NCBI RefSeq assembly: GCF_009729545.1
Contig: NZ_WFIY01000004.1
Span: forward strand, 1,338,001-1,402,000
Length of the DNA stretch: 64,000 bases
Source of the DNA: Acidianus infernus
GTDB taxonomy: Archaea; Thermoproteota; Thermoprotei_A; Sulfolobales; Sulfolobaceae
Direction: 5' to 3'
In this document: positions 45,618 through 55,242 of the stretch, one piece after another
How the letters are laid out: every line of letters begins with the position of its first letter
How positions within the stretch are numbered: the stretch's first letter is position 1
Position numbers and translations under genes: made by a program
The notes under the pieces: model-generated
The model's input: only the letters and a program-made list of their open reading frames with translations
Database searches by the model: none
What the model was told of the DNA's origin: nothing

Positions 45618-46523
45618 ATGATAATTGCGGAAGGCATAAGAAAGAAATACGGAAATAAATCAGCATTAAACGGTGTTAGCTTAAAAGCAGAAAAAGGTAA
45701 AATAACTGCCATACTGGGTCCTAACGGAGCCGGTAAGACTACGTTAATTAGAATTATTTTAGGCTTGATTTTCCCAGATGATGGAGAAGTTAGAATTTTA
45801 GATAAAGATCCTTTTAAGGATAAGTCGATATTCAAAAAGATAGGTTATATCCAGGAATTGCCTAACCTTCCCCCTTTCCTCACTGGAAGGGAAGTACTTG
45901 AATTCTCTGCAAAAATAAAGGGAGTTGATAAATCAGAAATTCCTAAACTTCTTGAAATGGTAGGGATGACAGAAAACGCTGACAAGAAAATTGCAAAATA
46001 TAGCAAAGGAATGATACAAAGAATAGCTATAGCAGAAGCAATGCTTGGAGACCCAGAGGTTTTAATAATGGATGAACCTAATATGGGTACTGACCCAGTA
46101 TTAATAACAAACTTTAGAAATATGATAAAGAATATTGCAAAAGACGGTAGGACAGTTCTAATGACTTCACATGAAATGGAAGACGTAAAGAAAATTGCGG
46201 ACAAAGTTTATTTTATCTTTAAAGGTTCTGTGTATTTTGAAGGTACTGTAGAGGATTTAATAAAGAGATTTTTAGGTATAAGGGTGATAGTAGAAACTGA
46301 CGATATAGAAAACCTAAAGGCTGAAGCTACCAAGATAGATTTTATCAAGGGAGTAGAAGATGGAGAGAAAAATAAGGTTATCTTGACTCTTACTGAAGAT
46401 AGGAGGGAGGAACTAATTAAAAGGTTAATTTTAGCCGGAGTAAGAATTAGGTCTTTTTACCTAGATAATGAACTAGAGGAGGCATACTTGAACATAGTTA
46501 AAGAGGCAATGTCCAATGATTGA
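45618..46523 (+). CDS. ABC exporter ATP-binding protein
   Basis: A roughly 301-residue ATPase of the NosF/CcmA type: Walker A GPNGAGKTTLIR, signature YSKGMIQRIAIAEAM and Walker B VLIMDEPNMGTDP, with switch TSHEMEDVKKIADK. The C-terminal extension (about residues 220-301) has its own fold as in many exporter ATPases. I prefer ATG 45618 (MIIAEGIRKKYGNK) to 45606, because the extra MLFY does not match family starts; neither is certain. It overlaps the following permease by 8 bp. Confidence 0.85.
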   Translation: MIIAEGIRKKYGNKSALNGVSLKAEKGKITAILGPNGAGKTTLIRIILGLIFPDDGEVRILDKDPFKDKSIFKKIGYIQELPNLPPFLTGREVLEFSAKIKGVDKSEIPKLLEMVGMTENADKKIAKYSKGMIQRIAIAEAMLGDPEVLIMDEPNMGTDPVLITNFRNMIKNIAKDGRTVLMTSHEMEDVKKIADKVYFIFKGSVYFEGTVEDLIKRFLGIRVIVETDDIENLKAEATKIDFIKGVEDGEKNKVILTLTEDRREELIKRLILAGVRIRSFYLDNELEEAYLNIVKEAMSND

Positions 46524-47355
46524 GAAGATCATAGTTTACGAAATTAAGAGAGCAATTGCAAGAAAGAAGGTAATAACTTTAATTGCAATCACTTTTCTAT
46601 TTGAAATAGGAGTCTACCTTTCCCTAGCTGAGTTTAGAACGCCTAGGATAGAAAAATTATTATCGCCTATAGAAGATTTACTATGGCTAGCAGGAGTACT
46701 TTTACCGCAAAGTTTGCTAATTCACTTTATTTCCATCTCCATTTCCTCTGGGGCAATGTCTGAGGAATACGAGCAAGGAACAGTAGATTTCTTTATGACT
46801 AAACCTATTACTAGATTATCATTTTTAATAGGCAAATTCTTAGGAGGATATTTACTGGTGACACTAATTTATTTACTTATGGTAGCATTAGCATTAATTT
46901 TCTCATTCTCTTTCTTTGGAAATCAAGTGGAACTCCAATACTTGCCAGTAGTAGTACTATCAATTTTATTTTCAACTTTAACTTTCTTCTCAATAGGGTT
47001 TATGTTCGGTGAAATTTTTAGGAGAAGTAGTTTAGCATTTCTTGTCTCTAGTACTATTCTAATAGGCTCAATAATAATTGGTGCAGTACTACTTTTCGTA
47101 GCTAAGTTAACTAGCTTGTATTTCTTAATAAGCATAGCTATTTCCTTACCTGCATGGGGGTCTACTGAGTTGCCTTATATAATAGCTCAAGGAATTCCAC
47201 ATGCTACAATAATAGTGGAAGCCCTAGAAATCTTTCCTGTAGTACCTGGGACTACAATTGCGGCTATTGCGTACATACTAGGATATTCGAGCTTTGCAAT
47301 AATAATTGCATTCATTAGCTTTTTACATAGAGACATTCCAAAGAAGGTTAGCTAA
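46516..47355 (+). CDS. ABC-2 type permease (NosY-like)
   Basis: A 279-residue permease with about six helices and, after helix 2, the intracellular stretch GAMSEEYEQGTVDFFMTKPITR. This matches the NosY/ABC-2 consensus (E-Y-E-x-G-T-x-x-x-x-x-T-K/P) that couples to the ATPase. It ends 43 bases before the MMPL gene start. The neighbouring ATPase is its partner by overlap. Confidence 0.82.
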   Translation: MIEKIIVYEIKRAIARKKVITLIAITFLFEIGVYLSLAEFRTPRIEKLLSPIEDLLWLAGVLLPQSLLIHFISISISSGAMSEEYEQGTVDFFMTKPITRLSFLIGKFLGGYLLVTLIYLLMVALALIFSFSFFGNQVELQYLPVVVLSILFSTLTFFSIGFMFGEIFRRSSLAFLVSSTILIGSIIIGAVLLFVAKLTSLYFLISIAISLPAWGSTELPYIIAQGIPHATIIVEALEIFPVVPGTTIAAIAYILGYSSFAIIIAFISFLHRDIPKKVS

Positions 47356-47398
47356 ACTACCTAGAAAAGCTTATATTTTAGATATATCTATTTCACGT

Positions 47399-50300
47399 AT
47401 GAATTCAAGGTTTTCAGAGTTTATTTCAAAAAAATGGTACATTGTGCTCATTATATGGATCGTTGTGCTCGCAATATCTGCACCTTTTTCAAGCCTTTTC
47501 TTCAAGAGCGTTAGTTATCAGATAAACATATCGACGCCAGGTAGTACTTCTGCTCAGGCTGAGAACATAGTTTCAAAATATTTTCATCTACAAGGAGCGT
47601 CTGGAGCTAACGCTATTCTTATAATAGAAGGAAATGTAACTCCGTATTCACTATTTTTAGCAAATTTAACTTCATATGGAAATATAACAATTATAAGTTA
47701 TTACTCTCTGGAAAAGAGTTTGCTAAATACTACATTATCAAAATTACAAAATTCAACAAACTCTCTTTACATAAAAATCTTGGAGATAAAGAGTGGAGAA
47801 ATCGAAGCTGAAAATAATCTTAGCTGCAAATATATAGAGCTAAATAACACCATCGTAAAATTAGAGGAACTAAATTGTGGAACAAAAAAGATCGAGGTAG
47901 CATTTATTAACGTCAGTAATGAAATTAATGAAACTGCAATTAGGCTTTATCAGCTTCATCAAGGAATGCTAAATAACCTATCAACATTCTGTAAAATAAA
48001 AGAAGGAGAAATAGAAATAAACTCTACAGCATATAATGTCTCACTTTTCCTTTACGGCTATACTTCCCTATTTTTAAAGGAATTTCTAGAAATATACAAT
48101 GAAACGCATAACTTTACATATTCTAGTGAAAAAGCCTTCGAAGAAGTAAGCAAATTAATAAATAATGAGAATGAGAGTAAATTCTTCTATGCATTTTATA
48201 AATTCTGGCTAGAAAATAATTACACCAATTTCGTAGAAAGAGCACAGATAAGCATAAAAAATGCATCGTTGCTTATTCCCAATAATTCATTTATTCTATC
48301 TTTAGAAAACTATATAAATATAAGCAATTTTGAAGAGAATCTTCCTTACTATGAGTTCACAGTAAATTATATTAATGAGACAATACACGTACCTCTAGAA
48401 CTTGCTGAGGAGTTGTACTATAATCAGCCTAAAGATGTACTATTAACCATCTATTCAGAAAAGACCGGACTTAACGAAACATTCTTACAAAAGGTTTTAA
48501 ACCAAACAAACTTCAAGGAACTTGCTTATGATCTTATACTTTCTAAGGCTAATGTAACTGAGAGACAATTCATTTCTGCAGTTTATTATAATTTAAGTAA
48601 ATCCCCTTATGAATTTGCAGTAGATTACGTAAGCTCTCAGTATAACGTTTCCCCTACTTTAGTTAACGAAATAAGTAATTTTACTGAATATTCACAATAT
48701 GTTAACTTCGTTTCCCTCCAAGCTTCTAATGAAAGTAAATTGCCACAATGGTTCTTCCAACAGTTACTCTATTATCATAATATAAGTAACTTAACAGCAT
48801 ATCTTATCTTACCTAAGTTAAGTAAACTTCAACCAATACTAAATGCTTCAAACATAACTCCTAAAGAATTCTTAATATATTTACAAACTGCCACTAACGA
48901 TAGCATATATAATTTAACTGCAAAATTAATAAGCAATTATGTTAATTTTACTCCAATAATATGTGTAAATAGAAGTCTATTACAAGAAGTTCTTTCTAGG
49001 AACGAAAGTGTATCTTCATTAGTTTCAGAACTGATTAGAGACAATGAATTCCCAGTGACGCCAATTCCAAATATTACGGACGCTTTGTACTATAAGAATT
49101 ACTATTTGATTATAATGAAAGGAAATTTCACAATAAACGAGGCAAAGGACTTTCAAAATTATGTTAAAAGTATAATTCCTTTAACCTCTTACTTAACTGG
49201 ACCTAAACCTATAGATCAACAGCTTAGAGGATTAGCTAATAGCGCGTTTGCAATAGCAATACCAGTTGGAATAGCTCTAGCTATAGTAATTACTGGAATA
49301 TATTTCAGGTCATTTGTAGCGGCTTTTGTACCTCTAGGAATATACTTATCAGCATTCTTAGTATCTTCTGTATTAATATGGCTTATAGTAATAAAACTCC
49401 TAGGCATAACAGTTGATTTCCTAACTCCTAGTCAAGTGCTATTATTAGCTTTAGGACTTGGCACAGATTACGTAGTTTTCATCTCAAGTAGATATATAGA
49501 AGAAAGGAGAAAAGGCTTAACAAAAGATGATGCCGTAAAAGAAGCAGTAAGATGGGGAGGAAGGGCAGTAACTTTAACTGCACTTGTAGTAATGTTGTCT
49601 TTCTTGTTCCTTTACGTCTATAATGTACCATTAGTTTCGGATACTTCAATTTCTGAAATGTTAGCAGTATTTGTAGTATGGCTTTCTGCAACTACCCTTT
49701 TCACGTCAATATTAAAGGCAGCAGGAGATAAGTTATTCTTTCCAGCAAAGTTTAACAGAAATAATAATAACAAAAGTTATTCGGTCTCTAGACCTGTTAC
49801 TAAGGTAGGAATATTTGTTGCTCTAGTAGTAATTTTCTCGATAATAGCATTATCTATGCCATTAAGTACTGATATCCTAGGTTTAATGCCGCCTTCTCAA
49901 GCAAGTGAAGGGGTTAACCTATTAAGCCAAGAGTTTACTACATCTAACGTATTTCCAATATATGTAGTAGTACCTATTTCAACCTTCAATCAAACTACCT
50001 ACGACTATGCAGTTCACATATACAAAGAACTTTCATCTATACCCGGAGTTACTGCTGTAGAGTCTCCAGTATCGCCTTACGGTGGACTAATTCCTTATTG
50101 TAAATTATCTGAGTATAACTATAGCGAGTACATATCACATGGATATATGTTATTTGTAGTAAACCAAAAATACCCACCTTTCTCTACTCAAGCGTTCGGG
50201 GTTGTAGAAAATATAGAGAGCCTGCATGTAGGTTACGTAGGAGGAGGACCCGTAGACCTTTATAATATATTGCACTTTATAGAGACAGACTTTCTGGAAA

Positions 50301-50809
50301 TATTCTTGTTAATTACTATTACTATGTACGTGTTGTTAGTAATTATGACTAGGTCATTCTCAGTTTCAGGAGTTGTAATATTTACTATAATGTCTGCAGT
50401 AGGAATAACACTAGGCTTAGAGAGGTTAATATTCGTGAATATCTTAGGCTATGGAATTTTTGCAGTAGTACCGCTTTTCCTAGTAGCAATAATAATTGGA
50501 ATTGGGATGGATTATAACATATTCCTAGTAGCGAGGATTCATGAAGAAATAGAGAAGGGAGAAGATATGGAAACTGCTGTGGGAAAGAGCGTTAAAGCTA
50601 TTGGAAAAACTATCATATTCTTGGGTTTAATATTTGCTGGAACTATGGGATCTTTAATGCTAGTAAAAGCCGCAATATTACAGGAAATTGGATTTGCTTT
50701 ATCTGTAGCAGCAATTCTGGAGACCTCGCTTTTATGGTATTATCTAGGGCCATCATTACTCGTATTATTATATAGAAAGTTCAAAATAAGACCTAAAATG
50801 CTAATCTGA
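47399..50809 (+). CDS. MMPL/RND family transporter with giant sequon-rich extracytoplasmic loop
   Basis: About 1136 residues in the RND/MMPL plan. It has a first helix (KKWYIVLIIWIVVLAISAPF), a large exposed loop of about 550 residues, five or six helices, a second smaller loop and a final helix bundle. Each half bears the family signature: GLGTDYVVFISSRYIEERRKG-like (about residue 690) and GIGMDYNIFLVARIHEEIE (about 1040). The first loop is extraordinarily rich in N-x-S/T sites (about 40 by my count), implying dense N-glycosylation. The start at 47399 is chosen because the ATG at 47306 lies inside the preceding permease gene and a TATA-like CTTATATTTTA (47370-47380) is about 24 bases before 47399. 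The family exports lipids and hydrophobic compounds using the proton gradient. Confidence 0.88.
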   Translation: MNSRFSEFISKKWYIVLIIWIVVLAISAPFSSLFFKSVSYQINISTPGSTSAQAENIVSKYFHLQGASGANAILIIEGNVTPYSLFLANLTSYGNITIISYYSLEKSLLNTTLSKLQNSTNSLYIKILEIKSGEIEAENNLSCKYIELNNTIVKLEELNCGTKKIEVAFINVSNEINETAIRLYQLHQGMLNNLSTFCKIKEGEIEINSTAYNVSLFLYGYTSLFLKEFLEIYNETHNFTYSSEKAFEEVSKLINNENESKFFYAFYKFWLENNYTNFVERAQISIKNASLLIPNNSFILSLENYINISNFEENLPYYEFTVNYINETIHVPLELAEELYYNQPKDVLLTIYSEKTGLNETFLQKVLNQTNFKELAYDLILSKANVTERQFISAVYYNLSKSPYEFAVDYVSSQYNVSPTLVNEISNFTEYSQYVNFVSLQASNESKLPQWFFQQLLYYHNISNLTAYLILPKLSKLQPILNASNITPKEFLIYLQTATNDSIYNLTAKLISNYVNFTPIICVNRSLLQEVLSRNESVSSLVSELIRDNEFPVTPIPNITDALYYKNYYLIIMKGNFTINEAKDFQNYVKSIIPLTSYLTGPKPIDQQLRGLANSAFAIAIPVGIALAIVITGIYFRSFVAAFVPLGIYLSAFLVSSVLIWLIVIKLLGITVDFLTPSQVLLLALGLGTDYVVFISSRYIEERRKGLTKDDAVKEAVRWGGRAVTLTALVVMLSFLFLYVYNVPLVSDTSISEMLAVFVVWLSATTLFTSILKAAGDKLFFPAKFNRNNNNKSYSVSRPVTKVGIFVALVVIFSIIALSMPLSTDILGLMPPSQASEGVNLLSQEFTTSNVFPIYVVVPISTFNQTTYDYAVHIYKELSSIPGVTAVESPVSPYGGLIPYCKLSEYNYSEYISHGYMLFVVNQKYPPFSTQAFGVVENIESLHVGYVGGGPVDLYNILHFIETDFLEIFLLITITMYVLLVIMTRSFSVSGVVIFTIMSAVGITLGLERLIFVNILGYGIFAVVPLFLVAIIIGIGMDYNIFLVARIHEEIEKGEDMETAVGKSVKAIGKTIIFLGLIFAGTMGSLMLVKAAILQEIGFALSVAAILETSLLWYYLGPSLLVLLYRKFKIRPKMLI

Positions 50810-50876
50810 TTTTTACTTAAAAATGTTAGAGTGAACTATACAAAACTTTAAATCTTTTAAATAATTTGATTAGACA

Positions 50877-51641
50877 ATGAGAATTTCAGTGCTAAGTACT
50901 AAAGGCGGAGTCGGTAAATCAACTATAGCACTACTTTTATCAAAATATTTTTCACAGAATGGAGTAAAGACTTTACTAATTGATAGAGATCCATTAGGTT
51001 GGGCATCTAATTTAGCTAAAATAAAAGGAAAAGGATTACTGGCCTCAATAGTAGACAAAGAAGAAGATAAGCAAACCTATTTTAAAGAAGTTAAAACAAA
51101 AGATGGAGGAGATTTTTACATTCTTAAGCTATATGGAGATGGAGCTAGGTTATACGTAGATTTAGATATTATTAAAAGAGACGAAAAATTGTACAAAAAA
51201 TTAAGGGAAAAATATCAAGAAATACTTAGAAACAGATTTCAAGCGTTTATAGTAGATAATCCTTCAATGGTACAATGGAATGAAGATGAAGTACAATACG
51301 AATTAAGAATATTTAGGGAAAATTTTCCAGATGAAAAAATATTCAGGCTATATATATCAGATTCAAGCGAAATTTCTATAGAGTCTACCCTTAAATACAT
51401 AAAAGAAATAGAGCAAAACCCTCATAAAATTGGCCAATATTTAGGAATTGTAATAAATCTTGTTCCTCCTTTTCCAGAGGATTTAGATAAAGCAATGAGA
51501 TTGGCCAATAAGTTTGAAGGAATAAAAGTAATTATTCCGTTCATTGAAAGCCTTTTCATGCTCAATGACATTAATGTAGAAATCCCTGAACAAGTAAAAT
51601 ACCTTGGAAAGGAAATTTTAAAGTTAAATAATAAAGTTTAA
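50877..51641 (+). CDS. ParA/MinD-type ATPase
   Basis: This 254-residue P-loop ATPase has the deviant Walker A STKGGVGKSTIALLLSKYF, switch I-type VDNPSMVQW (Walker B-like strand) and a C-terminal helix region. DRDPLGWASNLAKI follows the family pattern. Typical relatives position plasmids, chromosomes or protein complexes. No ParB or centromere-like repeats are beside it, so its cargo is unknown. It lies just downstream of the MMPL gene with its own A/T-rich promoter (CTTTTAAATAAT, 50851-50862). Confidence 0.82.
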   Translation: MRISVLSTKGGVGKSTIALLLSKYFSQNGVKTLLIDRDPLGWASNLAKIKGKGLLASIVDKEEDKQTYFKEVKTKDGGDFYILKLYGDGARLYVDLDIIKRDEKLYKKLREKYQEILRNRFQAFIVDNPSMVQWNEDEVQYELRIFRENFPDEKIFRLYISDSSEISIESTLKYIKEIEQNPHKIGQYLGIVINLVPPFPEDLDKAMRLANKFEGIKVIIPFIESLFMLNDINVEIPEQVKYLGKEILKLNNKV

Positions 51642-51865
51642 TCGAACCACGAAAAGTATTATTGTGTTTAACAACTTTATATGCAATAAAGATTATAAAG
51701 CTAATATATAACCTATATATCATGCTTAGTATTATAGAGAATAAAAACGAGGTTGCATGCAAGAAAATAGGATATAATTTTGAGATTTGTTACAGTTATT
51801 CTTCATTAAAATCATCTAATAGCAGTTTTGAATAGACTTAATTATAACTAAGTAAAAATCATTTT

Positions 51866-53032
51866 ATGAGCAGAAAATATGTTGACATTGTCTTCTACTC
51901 GTTACTTGCCGTAATAGTTGCTACATACACATATTTTACGATAAAAACATTTCTTCCTATTAACGCTTATATAGGTGACGAAGTTTGGTATCCTACTGCA
52001 GCATATAATATTCTTAAACTTATTTTTCACATAAGTCCACCAATGTATTTTCCTTATCCGGATAAACCTGACATTGAGACTTTTATTAATATTTGTCATC
52101 CGCCTCTAGCAAAATATATTATGGGCATGTTTATCATATTCATGGGCTATTCTCCATTATCTTGGAGACTACCAAGTTGGATAATAGGCGATCTCATTTT
52201 AATAACTGGATTCTTCTTTACTAGGGAAATCTTAGGTAAAGATCTAATAGGAAATCTTGGAGGAATTTTTACTTCAATAATATTAGCTTCCTGCCCTAAT
52301 TTATGGGTACTTCACGGAATAGCAATGCTTGATATATATGTAGCATTCTTCAGTTTTCTTAGTCTTTATTTTCTGTTAAAGAACAAGTTATTATTCTCAG
52401 CCATATTTTTAGGCTTAGCTATAGCTTCAAAAGAACCAGCAGTAATGTTAATTTTTCCTGCGTTATATTACATTGGCGAAATAGAGAGAAAACCAATTAA
52501 GAGGGCTTACTTAGGTCTAGGAATTCCGGCACTTGTCTACTTAGTTATTTCCTTGCCAATCATAATCTATGAAGGTGGGCCTTTAGCTTGGCTTCACGCG
52601 AAGATTGCAAATACGGTAGTCTGGGATATAAGCAACGGACACATATCTTTAGATGCAGTTACTCAAATCTCAGAGCCATGGGATTGGTTTTTAAACATAC
52701 ACCCTTTCAACATGGGTCATGGACTTTATGCTAATGTGAACCCAATTATAATGATTCTATGGGTTGTAACAACTCCTTTGGCTTTTGTAATGAAGAACCT
52801 AAAGATGATAATGACTACAATGTTCGCATGGTCGGAATGGCTTGGTTTTGTCTTAGTTTACGTATTAGGCAATCACACTCAATTTAGCTTTTATGTTACA
52901 GACTTTGCTCCATTTGTAGACTCATATATTGTAATAGTGTTATTCATGATAGCAAGAAGGTTCTATGTTAAAAAAGGAGAAGAGAAAAATATTGAAGAAA
53001 ATAAACAAAACTACTCTGGGGGTATTTCCTGA
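51866..53032 (+). CDS. GT39-type dolichyl-phosphate mannosyltransferase-like protein
   Basis: A 388-residue GT-C enzyme with about ten helices. The first extracytoplasmic loop has GDEVWYPTAAYNILKL with the catalytic-type Asp-Glu pair, then CHPPLAKYIMGMFI, which fits the H-P-P-L-x-K motif of PMT/GT39 and ArnT relatives. Such enzymes move mannose or another sugar from a dolichyl carrier to protein or lipid. It is shorter than typical PMTs, and a large C-terminal loop domain is absent. Its 3' end overlaps the convergent APC gene by 22 bp. Confidence 0.8.
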   Translation: MSRKYVDIVFYSLLAVIVATYTYFTIKTFLPINAYIGDEVWYPTAAYNILKLIFHISPPMYFPYPDKPDIETFINICHPPLAKYIMGMFIIFMGYSPLSWRLPSWIIGDLILITGFFFTREILGKDLIGNLGGIFTSIILASCPNLWVLHGIAMLDIYVAFFSFLSLYFLLKNKLLFSAIFLGLAIASKEPAVMLIFPALYYIGEIERKPIKRAYLGLGIPALVYLVISLPIIIYEGGPLAWLHAKIANTVVWDISNGHISLDAVTQISEPWDWFLNIHPFNMGHGLYANVNPIIMILWVVTTPLAFVMKNLKMIMTTMFAWSEWLGFVLVYVLGNHTQFSFYVTDFAPFVDSYIVIVLFMIARRFYVKKGEEKNIEENKQNYSGGIS

Positions 53033-54600
53033 AACAGTAAAGACATTTCTATTCCCTTCCTTTTATTTAACTGTGTTGCTATGAAGTATATTATGCTACC
53101 AGTAACATATATTATTCCTAAGCTAGCTAATGTTTCAATGTTGATTGGCAAAAGAATTGGATTTCCCCAAGTTATAGCTAAGATAAACATTAAGAAAGCG
53201 AATACCGAAAAGCCAATTAAACTAACTAAAGGAATTCCTAAGATTTTTCTCTTTATTGGAACTGATCTTTCATAAACTTGTTTCCTTACATAAGGCATTA
53301 GTGCTACTGATAAAGCGAATATTGCGTAACCTATTTCAAAAATTACAGTAACGTCTACTAATGCCACAACTGTATTAAATGCATAAAGTAGAACTCCAAT
53401 TATTCCCATAGCACCTACAAGTAATGTAGCTTTAACTGGAGCCTTTAGATTGTCATTAACGTCAGCTAACCAAGATGGCATTAATCTATCAAATGACCAT
53501 GAGAATAAGTATCTTACTAAGGAGGTCACTAAAGGGGGATTACTATAGAAGTTAGGAAGCCATAAAGCTATGAACATTATCATAAAGATGAGTAAATTGT
53601 GATCTACTATTAATGCGAAATATGGAGTGAAGTCTCCTATGGATGATAGTGATTTATAGACAGGATCATTGATTTCACAATTACTAATGTAGCTCCACGA
53701 CGTTAAGAATCTACAGCCAAATGCCCTTAAATTTATGTAAGTAAATACTATATAGTAAGCAGATATTATTAAAATGGCAACTATAATTGAGTATAAAACG
53801 TTTTTCCTTACTTGTTTCATTTCTCCGGACCAAGACGCAGGTAAATTATACCATGTATAGTAGTACCATATTACTGGACCCGCAAGAAAGGTAGCATATA
53901 ATGGAGGATAGAATTTTAGTCCATTACTCATTGCGTCATTTATTACTTCATTATATGCGTTAGGAATGCCAGTTGAAGAAGATAATGCTATAGAGAAAGA
54001 TGTCGGCGTTATTTGAAGGAGGAATATAAACATTATTATTGATGAGACAAGGGTTATTATTCCTCCCCAAAATACAAAACGCCATTGAACTCTAGGAATT
54101 ATAGATAATATAATTGAGAGAAAAACTACTAATATTCCTACGATCACACTTCCAGTAGTGCTAGAAAACCAACAACCTAAGCTAAGGAAAAATTGATTAG
54201 AGTAAGCTAAACCTATAGAGGAAAATAAATAACCAAACCACTGTGCCGCCAAGTAGCTATAATATCCTAAGGACAGCGCAAAAGCTACAAAAAGTCCAAA
54301 ATAATTGATAAAACCAATAGCAGGATGAACAGCTCTACTATTAAATACATAATCTCCTCCGGCTCTAGGCATTGATATGCCTGCTACGTAAAATAAGAAA
54401 GCCGTTCCTAGTGTTGGTGGTAACATTAAGAGGAATGATAAAACCCAATTTGCTCCAGGAGCTGTAAAAAGCCAACTTAATATTAAAATCGGAACTCCTC
54501 CGGTAACTAATCCAAAGGTTGCCGATAATGAAGCCCAAGGACTTACTTCTCTCACTAATCCAGAGGATTCCCTAATGAATAAATCTTTTCTTTGGGCCAT
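53011..54600 (-). CDS. APC family amino-acid/polyamine permease
   Basis: A 529-residue protein with 12 helices and APC signatures: a Gly-rich first helix (ATFGLVTGGVPILILSWLF), FYVAGISMPRAGGDYVFNSR and WYNLPASWSGEMKQVRKNVL in the loop preceding helix 7. It carries amino acids or related compounds by proton or sodium coupling; the substrate is unknown. Length is slightly above typical APC (about 450-500). It is a single-gene unit. Confidence 0.88.
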   Translation of the reverse strand: MAQRKDLFIRESSGLVREVSPWASLSATFGLVTGGVPILILSWLFTAPGANWVLSFLLMLPPTLGTAFLFYVAGISMPRAGGDYVFNSRAVHPAIGFINYFGLFVAFALSLGYYSYLAAQWFGYLFSSIGLAYSNQFFLSLGCWFSSTTGSVIVGILVVFLSIILSIIPRVQWRFVFWGGIITLVSSIIMFIFLLQITPTSFSIALSSSTGIPNAYNEVINDAMSNGLKFYPPLYATFLAGPVIWYYYTWYNLPASWSGEMKQVRKNVLYSIIVAILIISAYYIVFTYINLRAFGCRFLTSWSYISNCEINDPVYKSLSSIGDFTPYFALIVDHNLLIFMIMFIALWLPNFYSNPPLVTSLVRYLFSWSFDRLMPSWLADVNDNLKAPVKATLLVGAMGIIGVLLYAFNTVVALVDVTVIFEIGYAIFALSVALMPYVRKQVYERSVPIKRKILGIPLVSLIGFSVFAFLMFILAITWGNPILLPINIETLASLGIIYVTGSIIYFIATQLNKRKGIEMSLLFQEIPPE

Positions 54601-54797
54601 TTCGGGTAAAACTTAGCCCCTACAATTTAAATTTAACCTACTCAAATGGGTAATAAACAAGGCTAATTCAAGAAAATGAATAAATACTCGCCTTCAAAAA
54701 TATTCGAATTGTAGAAGGTTGGTAATATAAGCTTGAAAACTAATAAGGATTCTACTTTAAACTATGAGAATTTTAAGTACATAATACTAAAATGTTT

Positions 54798-55187
54798 TTA
54801 AGCTTTAGAGCCTCTACCACTTGGCTCTACACCTTTTTGTTTAGCTATTTCTTCTAGCTGTCTAATTTCATTTCTATGAAAGCCGAGAAAAATTCCCTTA
54901 CCCTTTCCACCGACGTAAAGATTCCCATTAAAATTTAATGTAATCTCTGGTATTATCATCCTTATTTTGTGTTCATTTATCGGGAATGTCACTTCATTTC
55001 CTTTCCATTCAACAAGAGGATACACTGAATGCCTAGGTCTTAATAAACCCTTGATTTTATCTCCTTCAACGTCTATATGAGTAACTCTAGCTCTCTTATA
55101 TCCTTTAACGTGGAGGAAAACCCTAGCTTCGACTTTCTCTCCATCTAGATAAACTTCGGCCTGTAAAGGTATCTTGCCGTCTGGCAT
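54798..55187 (-). CDS. Conserved archaeal-type beta-rich protein, unknown
   Basis: This 129-residue soluble basic protein has strands throughout: QAEVYLDGEKVEARVFLHVK, then VEWKGNEVTFPINEHKIRM, and a C-terminal helix EIRQLEEIAKQKG followed by a short flexible tail GRGSKA. It contains no known motif. The composition and absence of membrane segments suggest a cytoplasmic protein, perhaps binding nucleic acid through its basic face (inference). It is divergent from the ABC gene at 55243. Confidence 0.55.
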   Translation of the reverse strand: MPDGKIPLQAEVYLDGEKVEARVFLHVKGYKRARVTHIDVEGDKIKGLLRPRHSVYPLVEWKGNEVTFPINEHKIRMIIPEITLNFNGNLYVGGKGKGIFLGFHRNEIRQLEEIAKQKGVEPSGRGSKA

Positions 55188-55242
55188 AATCTAATTAAAG
55201 CTTAAAAAGTAAAAAAGTAGATTCGATATCGGGTAGATTTTT

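Noticed and set aside
51723..51836. 37-codon frame between the ParA gene and the GT39 gene
   Set aside because: It has an ATG but no clear promoter, no recognisable composition pattern and lies in an A+T-rich spacer where such frames are expected by chance.
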